Below are positions 8,254-14,408 of a stretch of 15,323 bases of DNA, one piece after another. The notes below the pieces were generated by a model, which saw only the letters and a list, made by a program, of their open reading frames with translations, searched no databases and was not told the origin of the DNA. Origin of the DNA: an uncultured Eisenbergiella sp. (GTDB lineage: Bacteria > Bacillota > Clostridia > Lachnospirales > Lachnospiraceae); NCBI GenBank assembly GCA_948960675.1, contig CARDPF010000039.1, forward strand, positions 1 to 15,323. Reading direction: 5' to 3'. The position numbers and the translations under genes were made by a program. Each line of letters begins with the position of its first letter. Position 1 is the first letter of the stretch.

Positions 8254-8296
8254 ATTATATATGAATTAGTATAAAGGTTCGTGTCCGAAAATGCAA
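8254..8296 (-). promoter_or_regulatory. Possible vegetative-type promoter in front of fliE
   Basis: On the minus strand TTGCAT (8296-8291) is followed after exactly 17 nt by TATACT (8273-8268, five of six to TATAAT). A second, perfect TATAAT follows at 8259-8254. The -35 match is only three of six. The position, 60-70 nt upstream of fliE, suits an internal promoter replacing read-through from flgB. Inferred from sequence only. Confidence 0.4.
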
Positions 8297-8312
8297 CCAT
8301 TTACTTGGAATT

Positions 8313-8327
8313 TGTCAGAATTTGACA
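8313..8327. repeat. TGTCA-N5-TGACA dyad within overlapping GAATTTG direct repeats
   Basis: The sequence TGTCAGAATTTGACA is a short inverted repeat with 5 bp arms. It also overlaps two GAATTTG(T/A)CA-like direct copies. It lies 17 bp upstream of the possible fliE -35, where a regulator could bind. It is short enough to be chance in AT-rich DNA. Confidence 0.25.
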
Positions 8328-8342
8328 CTTTCTTAACAAAAT

Positions 8343-8362
8343 AACGAAATAGAAATTTCGTT
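8343..8362. other. Perfect 8 bp dyad AACGAAAT / ATTTCGTT
   Basis: The two 8-nt arms are separated by a 4 nt loop. On the minus strand the second arm is followed by ATTTTGTTAAG, a modest T-rich stretch. It stands just downstream of the larger flgB-fliE stem, so the two together could form a tandem stop or stabiliser. It is AT-rich and weak on its own. Confidence 0.35.
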
Positions 8363-8375
8363 TTCCCTAAAATGC

Positions 8376-8412
8376 ACAAAGCCATCATATCTGTTGGAAA
8401 TGATAGCTTTGT
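8376..8412 (-). terminator. 13 bp stem-loop just downstream of flgB (terminator or mRNA-end stabiliser)
   Basis: Read on the minus strand, ACAAAGCTATCAT and ATGATGGCTTTGT can pair over all 13 positions with one G-U wobble, enclosing an 11 nt loop. On the plus strand the same position is a C-A mismatch, so the structure fits minus-strand RNA better. It begins 7 nt after the flgB stop. It is followed by GCATTTTAGGG, a poor U-tract, so it may attenuate or protect the flgB message rather than terminate fully. Confidence 0.5.
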
Positions 8413-8418
8413 CCTTGG

Positions 8419-8802
8419 TTAATTTCCTCTAAGAACCGTGCGGAACCGGGTGATGTCCTGATTGATCGCGTTCAACATGAACTGATATTGATAACTGTTT
8501 CTCGTCATCTCTATCATCTCGTCCGTGGCATCCACCGTGTTTCCGTCAAGCCGCTCCGTGTGGCCTTTAATTTCATGGTACTGACTCGTGAGGTTACCGA
8601 TTGACTTGGCATAATCGCTTCGTTCCCGGTTTCCAACCTTTTCCATCTCGCGGCGGATGGCATCCTCAAAAGTCACGTACTGCGCTTTGTAATTGGGCGT
8701 CTCCACATTGGATAGATTGTTGTTGATCGCCTCCTGCCGCTGCCACACAAAATCCAGTACCTTTGACATAAACGGAATGGCGTTTCCAAAAATATTGTCC
8801 AT
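8419..8802 (-). CDS. flgB: Flagellar proximal rod protein FlgB
   Basis: FlgB forms part of the proximal rod of the basal body and is exported by the flagellar type III system. The 127-residue protein carries the rod-protein N-terminal signature (about 25-45), QEAINNNLSNVETPNYKAQY. The C-terminal D0 helix is TRNSYQYQFMLNAINQDITR plus FRTVLRG. Length is typical for FlgB (about 120-140). The ATG at 8802 has a strong AAAGGAGGG box (8808-8816). It lies 93 bp after the FtsA-like gene. Unusually, its expected partner flgC does not follow; the next gene is fliE after a 229 bp gap to its preferred start (223 bp to the alternative TTG). Confidence 0.95.
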   Translation of the reverse strand: MDNIFGNAIPFMSKVLDFVWQRQEAINNNLSNVETPNYKAQYVTFEDAIRREMEKVGNRERSDYAKSIGNLTSQYHEIKGHTERLDGNTVDATDEMIEMTRNSYQYQFMLNAINQDITRFRTVLRGN

Positions 8803-8895
8803 GCTTTCCCTCCTTTCTCTTTATATGCTGCTAATTTCTGAATATGCCTCACTCAAACAGGATGGTATCGTTCATTCCGCCAACAATAAGGATAA

Positions 8896-10995
8896 TTACA
8901 CATCCTCGGAAATCGTCACCGTATCATATGCGCGGATCTCCTGCTGGAAAGCGGCGGGCTGGCCGTTTACCTTCAAAACCACCGGCGCCTTCACATGTTC
9001 AAAATCCAATCCGGAATACTGCAGCAAATCCATCAGATAATAAGGCTGGCCGTCCTCCTTGCGGGGCAAAAACATCGGCTGGCCATTCAGTTCCAAAAAC
9101 AGTCCTTCCACGGGAACCGCTGGCTTTGCCTGCCCTAAAGGCTTCTCCGCCCCACTCTGCTGCCCCGAAATATTGGCCGCCACCTGCCCCCCAATTTCCC
9201 CCGAAGGCTCCTTTGGTGTTGTCTCTTCCGGCTTATCCGTAAATGTTTCCGGCATTCGCACCTGCGGACCGTCAGGCAAAGCTTCCGGCATATGCGCTCC
9301 CGGATGATCCAGGGATGCCTCAGGCATTTTGGGCTTTGCAACATCCACCGGCGCTTCCGGTTCCTCTGGCAATGCACCTGCCTCCTCTTTTGGGGCCGTA
9401 TCAGCAGGCACATTTTCAAACTCCAGTTCCACCGTATCCCCGTATTTCAATTCGTAATCCCCGGGAACCTCAATCCCATTCACACGCCAGGCATAAACAT
9501 CACCGTCCACAGGCAATTCAAATAGCCGCACACGCGCAGGCTTTCCGCTAAGTGCCGGTGAAAAGGTAATCTCATCCCCTGCATGCACCAGATCTGACAG
9601 GGCTGCGTCCGCTCCGTTAATCCGCATCACGGCCGCCTGGGCCGGTTCCCCGTAAAAGGCCATCCGTTCCCCGTTCACCGTGACAATAACATTCGCCCCG
9701 TTACGGCCAATCATATCCCGGTAACGATATCCGTTCATCATCAGAATATCCGATAAATGCAGCATCCCGTTGCTAAAAAGCTTTGCCCGGCTTCCGTTTA
9801 GCTGAACCGAAAAACTGTCGCTTATCAGGTTCAGTCCGGCGGAAACCACGATTCCCAGAGGAGTGGCAAACTCCGGATTATCCAGATCAAATTCCCCCGA
9901 CACCGCATTGATGGAATAATACCGTCCCGCAACCGAGGCCCGTTTGGCCGGAAGCCCCAAAAACTCTGTAATCTTCTCGGAAAGGCCAACCATCCGGCTT
10001 CCGCCGCCGGCCAGAAAAACCGCCGAGGGGGGGCCTCCATTGACTTCGAGGATTTTATCGGCAATTTCCCGCGAAAGCTTCTGCACCGCTTCCTCCAAAA
10101 ACCCAAGTACATCCTCCGTGCGGCAAACCTGCTCAAACCCCAGTACATCCGTGAAAGATATTTCCTCTTTCTCCCCCAGCTGCGCCTTCATCCGTTCCGC
10201 CGTGTCAAAATCCACCAAAAACGCTTTCATCAGCGCTTCCGTAATCTCATCCCCAGCCAAAGTCGCCATGGTATAACCGACCACCTTACCGTCACGGCAC
10301 ACCGCAATATCCGAAGTTCCCGCACCGATATCCACCATCACCAGATTCAAGAGGCGAAGCTTTTCCGGGATCGCCGCGTTCATCGCCGCAATAGGTTCCA
10401 GCGTAAGCCCGGCGACCTCCATGTCGGCGCGCTGCATGGCAGAATACAAGCTTTCCACCACTTCCCCCGGCAAAAATGTGGCGACAATATCCGCCCGTAC
10501 CCGCTCTCCCCGGTGTCCGAGAAGATTCGAGATCGGATAATCGTCCAAATAGTATTGCGAAACGGTATAGCCGACCAGAAAAAAACGCTTCCCCCTGTCA
10601 TCGCCGCCAAAAGCCTTCTGGGCCTCCCCGATCGCCCCGGTCTCCAACCGGCTGATCTGTTCTTCCTCCAACACCGTAACTTCCGGAAATTCCATTTCAA
10701 AAGAAGCTTTGCTGGTCTGCAGCGCTCGGCCTGCCGCCGCCACATACACACGCCGCAGCCGGTAGCCACTGGTCTGTTCCATGGCATCACGGACACGGCG
10801 GGCTACCAGCGCCACCTGCCCGATGTCCTCTATCTGGCCGTCTATCATGGTACGCTTTTCGTGTTCCGCCTTTTCAATGGCGGTGATTTTCATTTTTCCG
10901 TCTTCCACAAAACCCAGCATCCCGATAATGCTGCGCGTCCCGATATCCAGTGCAAATACCGCCTCTTTCGGGAGTGTCCCCAACTCTTTTCCCAT
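8896..10995 (-). CDS. FtsA-like actin-fold ATPase with long C-terminal repeat extension
   Basis: The N-terminal 390 residues are an FtsA/PilM-type actin fold. The phosphate-1 loop is VFALDIGTRSIIGMLG (13-28), an SHS2/1C-like subdomain spans about 85-175, the phosphate-2 loop is MVDIGAGTSDIAV (220-232), and the adenosine motif is VFLAGGGSRMVGLSEKI (326-342). Classical FtsA is about 420 residues with a C-terminal amphipathic helix. Here another 300 residues follow: small modules built around x-N-G motifs (440, 459, 505), a Pro/Glu-rich linker (about 533-628) with three MPEA/MPET repeats, then two more NG-centred segments (636, 676). The modules look beta-grasp-like, but that is inference. The ATG at 10995 has AAGGGGG 11 nt upstream. 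Large FtsA-like proteins occur in clostridia, with unclear roles in division or envelope scaffolding. It is not necessarily the divisome FtsA. Confidence 0.85.
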   Translation of the reverse strand: MGKELGTLPKEAVFALDIGTRSIIGMLGFVEDGKMKITAIEKAEHEKRTMIDGQIEDIGQVALVARRVRDAMEQTSGYRLRRVYVAAAGRALQTSKASFEMEFPEVTVLEEEQISRLETGAIGEAQKAFGGDDRGKRFFLVGYTVSQYYLDDYPISNLLGHRGERVRADIVATFLPGEVVESLYSAMQRADMEVAGLTLEPIAAMNAAIPEKLRLLNLVMVDIGAGTSDIAVCRDGKVVGYTMATLAGDEITEALMKAFLVDFDTAERMKAQLGEKEEISFTDVLGFEQVCRTEDVLGFLEEAVQKLSREIADKILEVNGGPPSAVFLAGGGSRMVGLSEKITEFLGLPAKRASVAGRYYSINAVSGEFDLDNPEFATPLGIVVSAGLNLISDSFSVQLNGSRAKLFSNGMLHLSDILMMNGYRYRDMIGRNGANVIVTVNGERMAFYGEPAQAAVMRINGADAALSDLVHAGDEITFSPALSGKPARVRLFELPVDGDVYAWRVNGIEVPGDYELKYGDTVELEFENVPADTAPKEEAGALPEEPEAPVDVAKPKMPEASLDHPGAHMPEALPDGPQVRMPETFTDKPEETTPKEPSGEIGGQVAANISGQQSGAEKPLGQAKPAVPVEGLFLELNGQPMFLPRKEDGQPYYLMDLLQYSGLDFEHVKAPVVLKVNGQPAAFQQEIRAYDTVTISEDV

Positions 10996-11070
10996 CCTGT
11001 ACCCGTCCCCCTTTATACCGGAAACGAAACAAACATACTGCCCAAAGCCAAGACCAGCGGCGCAGCCTAC

Positions 11071-12456
11071 TCACGGAAACGGCGTCGCTTCGCCTGTCAC
11101 CTCGTCGTAGGTATAGTGCAAATTGCCGTCGATATCCATCAGGTAAGTACACTCATAACTCAATGTGCCTTCTTCATTGGGACGATATGCAGTCACCCGG
11201 AAATATTCCGTTCCCTCCACATAAACGGCTCCATTATTGACCATAAATTCATAGTTCTCCGTCGGTTCGGGAAGCTTTAATTCCTCCTGGCTCATGGAGG
11301 CAATCTTTTCTTCCAGATACTGCTGGGTCGGCACGTCAGGGGATGTAACGGCAGGCCGCTGCCCTGTAATTGGCTGTCCTGCATTTAGCAGCCCCGTATC
11401 TGCCTGTACCTGATCCCGTTCTTCCCAAAGCCCTGCCACATATTGCGTGAAGGATTTTTCGCCAACCTTTGTACGAACCTGATAATATTCCGGATACTGC
11501 ACAATGGAAAGGATCAAATAGCTTTCTGGGTTTGCCCCAGGGCCGACCAGCCAATATCCCTGCACCTGCGAATCCTCCTCTTCCAAAAGATCCGCAACCC
11601 CTTCCATTTCCTTGTCTGCATCCATTATATCACTAATGTCCAAAAAATTCTTCTCCGATTGGAGATATTCCATATATTCCCGGATATCCTTTTGTATGCC
11701 ATCCTCTTCCTGCGGATAATACTGATAAACCTCCCTGACCACAGGCTGGACGGTCTCCTCCTGTGTGGCAGTTTCCGTAGACTCCGTCTCCGTTCCTTCC
11801 CCTTCCTGCACACTCTGGGACAGGGTTTGCGTTTCTTCGGCAGTGGATTCCGTCCCTTCCGTTTCCCGGATTACGGTTCCGTCCTCAAAGATATCTTCCA
11901 AAAACTTCTCGTACCTGCGTTCCCCCAACACCACTGTCACGGAGGATACCGCATCCTCCTCCGTAAAATAAAAAGCCGGCGCCTCCAATGCTTTTAACTC
12001 TGCCGCAATCCTGCGCTGTTCCAACAGCCTGGGAACCAAAACAGCAGCCGCAATCCCCGCCGCAAACGCAAGTATGACAACTGCCACCAAAAACAGCAGC
12101 AATAAAAGCTTCTTTGAATCTTTCCTCTCCCCGCTTTTTGCAGACAGTTCCTCCTCATCCCCGTCTGCATCCTCCTGGTCTTTCTTCTGATCCTTTTCGG
12201 CATTGCCCCCTTCTGCAGCCGCGTTTTGGGTCTGCTGCGTCCCTTCTTTCTTTTCGGCCGCCTGCATGGTTTTATCCTGCGTCTCTTGCCCCTTGTTTTC
12301 TTCTACAGTTTCCCCGGTCGCTTCCGTCGCTTTCTTTTCTTCCATAACCTTCGCTTCTTCCGTCACCTTTTTTTCATAGTTTACGCATCGTCTTGCCAAA
12401 ACATTTGTGGTAAATCCGAAAAGCAAACCTGCCTGATCCGTCCCCACAACTGTCAC
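11071..12456 (-). CDS. Unrecognised bitopic membrane protein heading the minus-strand run
   Basis: I do not recognise a family. The protein has up to 461 residues. A charged, Glu/Lys/Gln-rich cytoplasmic segment (about 30-115) ends in KDSKK. One strong transmembrane helix follows at about 116-141 (LLLLLFLVAVVILAFAAGIA and on), then an extracellular part. This contains a Thr/Glu/Ser-rich linker (about 198-236) and a folded-looking region rich in Tyr (about 240-461) with SYLILSIVQYPEYYQVRTKV and ECTYLMDIDGNLHYTY. The start is uncertain: GTG 12456 has no ribosome site and lies 7 bp from a 20 bp palindrome, while ATG 12345 (residue 38) is an alternative with a weak GAAGG. It lies 75 bp before the FtsA-like gene, likely the same transcript. 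A membrane partner for that ATPase is possible but unproven. Confidence 0.7.
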   Translation of the reverse strand: MTVVGTDQAGLLFGFTTNVLARRCVNYEKKVTEEAKVMEEKKATEATGETVEENKGQETQDKTMQAAEKKEGTQQTQNAAAEGGNAEKDQKKDQEDADGDEEELSAKSGERKDSKKLLLLLFLVAVVILAFAAGIAAAVLVPRLLEQRRIAAELKALEAPAFYFTEEDAVSSVTVVLGERRYEKFLEDIFEDGTVIRETEGTESTAEETQTLSQSVQEGEGTETESTETATQEETVQPVVREVYQYYPQEEDGIQKDIREYMEYLQSEKNFLDISDIMDADKEMEGVADLLEEEDSQVQGYWLVGPGANPESYLILSIVQYPEYYQVRTKVGEKSFTQYVAGLWEERDQVQADTGLLNAGQPITGQRPAVTSPDVPTQQYLEEKIASMSQEELKLPEPTENYEFMVNNGAVYVEGTEYFRVTAYRPNEEGTLSYECTYLMDIDGNLHYTYDEVTGEATPFP

Positions 12457-12463
12457 GCTTATA

Positions 12464-12483
12464 TAGAATTTTACAAAATTCTA
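12464..12483. promoter_or_regulatory. Perfect 20 bp palindrome upstream of the minus-strand run (operator candidate)
   Basis: Arms TAGAATTTT and AAAATTCTA flank a two-base AC centre, with every arm position matching. It ends 7 bp from the GTG candidate start of the unknown membrane protein, and TATATAAG follows it on the minus strand. A 9+2+9 perfect dyad is typical of a dimeric repressor site. I do not recognise the regulator; it does not fit the Fur, LexA, CIRCE or CtsR consensus. Confidence 0.5.
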
Positions 12484-12575
12484 CATACGGCTTATTTAAT
12501 ATCGGACATTTTTGAAAAAAAATAAGGTTTACCGCCATTTTTTCTTTTAATAATGATTATTTATTTTTTATCTCT

Positions 12576-12601
12576 GCCGATATATAATATTGGAGTATCG
12601 G
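12576..12601 (+). promoter_or_regulatory. Promoter candidate for the M23-like gene: GCCGATAT overlapping TATAAT
   Basis: GCCGATAT (12576-12583) equals the -10 of flagellar sigma-28/SigD promoters, and TATAAT (12583-12588) is a perfect sigma-A -10. No TAAA lies 13-16 nt upstream for sigma-28. The sigma-A -35 candidate is TTTATT (12560-12565, three of six, 17 nt spacing). CCGATA also pairs with TATCGG at 12596-12601. A sigma-A promoter is the likelier reading. Confidence 0.4.
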
Positions 12602-12704
12602 ATTTTTATACTGCCAACCAAATCCCCGCAGGATATACCGGCAGGCACGGCAGCGTCAGGTTCTCCATATGCGCACCTGCCCGGTTTTCTGAACGGGAAT
12701 CAAA

Positions 12705-13577
12705 ATGAGGTCAACCAACAGCATGAACGATCAGGAAAGGAAACAAAAACGGCAACAGGCATTAGAAGAATACCAACAGATTGTTACTTATGAGCTTCCG
12801 GCCCTTGTTCCCGGCGAATCGGCGCCGCCACCACGGCAGGCGCGCAGGAAGAAACATTTTTTCCTCAAATTTTTTGCGTCGGCCCTCCTTGTCGCAGGAA
12901 TGGCGGTCTGCTATTTTTTCATCGGCAATTGGATTTCCTCCATCCGCATGGAGAACCGTGCCCTCAAAGAGGAACTCGCCAATAACGAAGCGCAGGAACA
13001 GGCCCAGGACATGACGGCAGAGCCGCCGCAGACCATGCAGGAACCTTCCCCTGCCGCACCCATTACACAGGAAACCCGGAAGGAAACCGAAGAAAACGAT
13101 GTATCCCCGGATACCGTAAGTCCCCAAGAACCCCCGTCGACAGAGGAATCCCAAACGGAAACGCCCTCCCCCGACGGCAGCTTTACTGCAATCTACCCGC
13201 TGCGGGGAAGTTCAACCATCCTGCGCACTTTCGGGGCCTACACCGATGACGAAGGCAACAAGGCCACGTCTTATGGACTTGCATTGGGAACGGACAGTGA
13301 CACGCAGGTAATCGCTGCCGGAGGCGGAACCGTAATTTATGCGGAGGACAATCCTTCCACAGGGCTTACCGTGCAAATTGACCATCAGAACGGTTACATC
13401 ACGGAGTATACGATGAACAAGGAACTGTTAGTCTCCACAGGCCAGGCCGTCGCCGTGGGACAGCCCATTGCCGTCATGGGAACGGAAGGGGAGGACGGTC
13501 TTAAGCACATGGAATTCCGGGTGCTTTACGACGGAAATTTCATTGATCCGGAACAAGTGCTCAAAATTGTCGGATAA
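12705..13577 (+). CDS. Degenerate M23 (LytM-like) membrane-anchored protein, probably not a peptidase
   Basis: The layout is a basic cytoplasmic N-terminus (1-50), one transmembrane helix (about 52-73), a short coil, a Pro/Glu/Thr-rich linker (about 95-158) and a LytM-type beta domain (about 163-287: GTVIYAEDNPSTGLTVQIDH, then STGQAVAVGQPIAVMGTEG). Active M23 enzymes bind zinc through H-x-G-x-D and the second His of H-x-H. Here the first motif reads S189-Y-G-L-A193 and the second H268-M-E270; the Y-x-H position is Tyr-Thr-Met237. All three zinc ligands are thus absent, so it likely binds or scaffolds peptidoglycan or partner proteins, like other pseudo-LytM domains such as some SpoIIQ proteins. 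ATG 12705 is used; ATG 12723, 11 nt after GAGGT, is an alternative. A bactofilin gene follows. Confidence 0.85.
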   Translation: MRSTNSMNDQERKQKRQQALEEYQQIVTYELPALVPGESAPPPRQARRKKHFFLKFFASALLVAGMAVCYFFIGNWISSIRMENRALKEELANNEAQEQAQDMTAEPPQTMQEPSPAAPITQETRKETEENDVSPDTVSPQEPPSTEESQTETPSPDGSFTAIYPLRGSSTILRTFGAYTDDEGNKATSYGLALGTDSDTQVIAAGGGTVIYAEDNPSTGLTVQIDHQNGYITEYTMNKELLVSTGQAVAVGQPIAVMGTEGEDGLKHMEFRVLYDGNFIDPEQVLKIVG

Positions 13578-13640
13578 CCGGCTGTCACAATGCGTCCGGC
13601 AGTTCCAAAGGTAACATTGAGACAAGTCTGCCCTGCTTGG

Positions 13641-13679
13641 GCATCCGTCCATTAAAATTGCTGCACAGTGGGCGGATGC
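13641..13679 (+). other. 11 bp stem-loop in the spacer before the bactofilin gene
   Basis: GCATCCGTCCA (13641-13651) pairs with TGGGCGGATGC (13669-13679) over 11 positions with one G-U wobble and a 17 nt loop. A second hairpin, TGCCC/GGGCA (about 13629-13643), shares bases with its first arm, so the two are mutually exclusive. No U-run follows. The 193 bp spacer holds no convincing gene. A translation or stability role is inference; it does not match a riboswitch consensus I know. Confidence 0.45.
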
Positions 13680-13754
13680 ATGTCCCGGCCACATGTTTGT
13701 GTGGTCTGGACCGTTACTGCAACAGGTCAGTTCATCACAATAGCATATAAACAA

Positions 13755-13761
13755 AAAGGAG
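13755..13761 (+). promoter_or_regulatory. Ribosome binding site of the bactofilin gene
   Basis: AAAGGAG lies 9 nt before ATG 13771. It fixes the start of the bactofilin and shows that the 193 bp spacer is untranslated leader rather than coding. Confidence 0.8.
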
Positions 13762-13770
13762 AAAAGTGCC

Positions 13771-14301
13771 ATGTTCGGAAAATCCAATTCAGAAGCTAAA
13801 AACACAGAAACTTATACTTACACCGCTCCGCCCCCGCCGTTTCCGGAGCCGGAACCCATCCCCGTACCGCCCAAGCCGGAACCCAGGATCGACACCATCA
13901 TCGGCGAAGGCACGCGTATTGTCGGTACCGTAACCTGTAAGACCCTGCTGCGTGTGGACGGCATCATTGAAGGCGAGATTCTTTCCGAGAGCAAGGTCGT
14001 GATCACGGAAAAAGGTCTGGTAAAAGGCGATATTAACGCCGAAAACCTGACCCTGGGAGGCGAACTTTCCGGCAATGCCCATATCCGTGAGAAATCCGAA
14101 ATCCTTGCCACCGGCCGCTTAAACGGCGATATCATCACCAGAACGCTCATCATGGACGAAAACGCCGTATTCGAGGGTAAATGTACCATGAATCAGGCCG
14201 CACTGGATAAAATGACCGTACTTCCGGATTTAAAGACAGCCATGAAACAGGAGGCTTCCGCAGAACACATGAAAAACGGTGCCGGCAAGTCACTGGGCTG
14301 A
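13771..14301 (+). CDS. Bactofilin family cytoskeletal protein
   Basis: Bactofilins (DUF583) polymerise without nucleotide into filaments at the membrane and localise envelope enzymes. The 176-residue protein has a disordered, proline-rich N-terminus (18-38, runs of PPPPFPEPEP and PVPPKPEP). A right-handed beta-helix core follows (about 40-145) with repeats such as TRIVGTVTCKTLLRVDGIIE, GEILSESKVVITEKGLVKGD and NLTLGGELSGNAHIREKSEI, in which small residues and Gly recur at helix turns. A helical Met/Lys/Ala-rich tail closes it. The family is often encoded beside M23 peptidases, and here the upstream plus-strand gene is an M23-like protein 193 bp away. The short basic N-terminus (MFGKSN) is compatible with membrane contact. 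This is a secure family call; its cellular role here is inferred. Confidence 0.95.
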   Translation: MFGKSNSEAKNTETYTYTAPPPPFPEPEPIPVPPKPEPRIDTIIGEGTRIVGTVTCKTLLRVDGIIEGEILSESKVVITEKGLVKGDINAENLTLGGELSGNAHIREKSEILATGRLNGDIITRTLIMDENAVFEGKCTMNQAALDKMTVLPDLKTAMKQEASAEHMKNGAGKSLG

Positions 14302-14316
14302 TCGTTTTATCCGTAA

Positions 14317-14338
14317 CGGTTCAAGCTTCTTGAAACCG
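14317..14338 (+). other. Stem-loop after the bactofilin stop
   Basis: CGGTTCAAG pairs with CTTGAAACCG with a one-base bulge and a 3 nt loop. No T-run follows. It may be part of the 3' end structure together with the strong dyad at 14362-14395. Confidence 0.35.
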
Positions 14339-14361
14339 CTATCATTATTCCGAAGTTTACA

Positions 14362-14395
14362 AAAGGGTATCCGGCCGCCTTGCCGGATACCCTTT
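14362..14395. terminator. Strong 14 bp dyad, probable bidirectional terminator
   Basis: AAAGGGTATCCGGC and GCCGGATACCCTTT are perfect complements around a 6 nt loop. The arms end in TTT, followed by ATGTTATA on the plus strand and TGTAAAC on the minus strand. It sits between two convergent genes (bactofilin stop 14301, FkbM-like stop 14409). U-tracts are short on both sides, but the stem is long and GC-rich in its core. Confidence 0.8.
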
Positions 14396-14408
14396 ATGTT
14401 ATACATAT

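Noticed and set aside
8321..8351. TTGACA on the plus strand that looks like a -35 box
   Set aside because: No matching -10 at 16-18 nt and no plus-strand gene downstream; flgB lies antisense.
10513..11280. Plus-strand open frame of 255 codons opposite the FtsA-like gene and the unknown membrane gene
   Set aside because: It spans two real minus-strand genes and has no ribosome site or domain.
12499..12540. Full sigma-28 promoter for the minus-strand operon using TAAA and CCGATAT
   Set aside because: The TAAA to CCGATAT spacing is 22 nt, far from the usual 13-16, so only the -10 likeness stands.
12590..12793. Plus-strand 67-codon frame overlapping the start of the M23-like gene
   Set aside because: It overlaps the real gene in another frame and its product has no recognisable feature; more likely leader sequence.
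13578..13770. Cyclic-di-GMP or other known riboswitch in the bactofilin leader
   Set aside because: The conserved cores I know for GEMM, SAM and similar switches are not visible; only generic hairpins are present.
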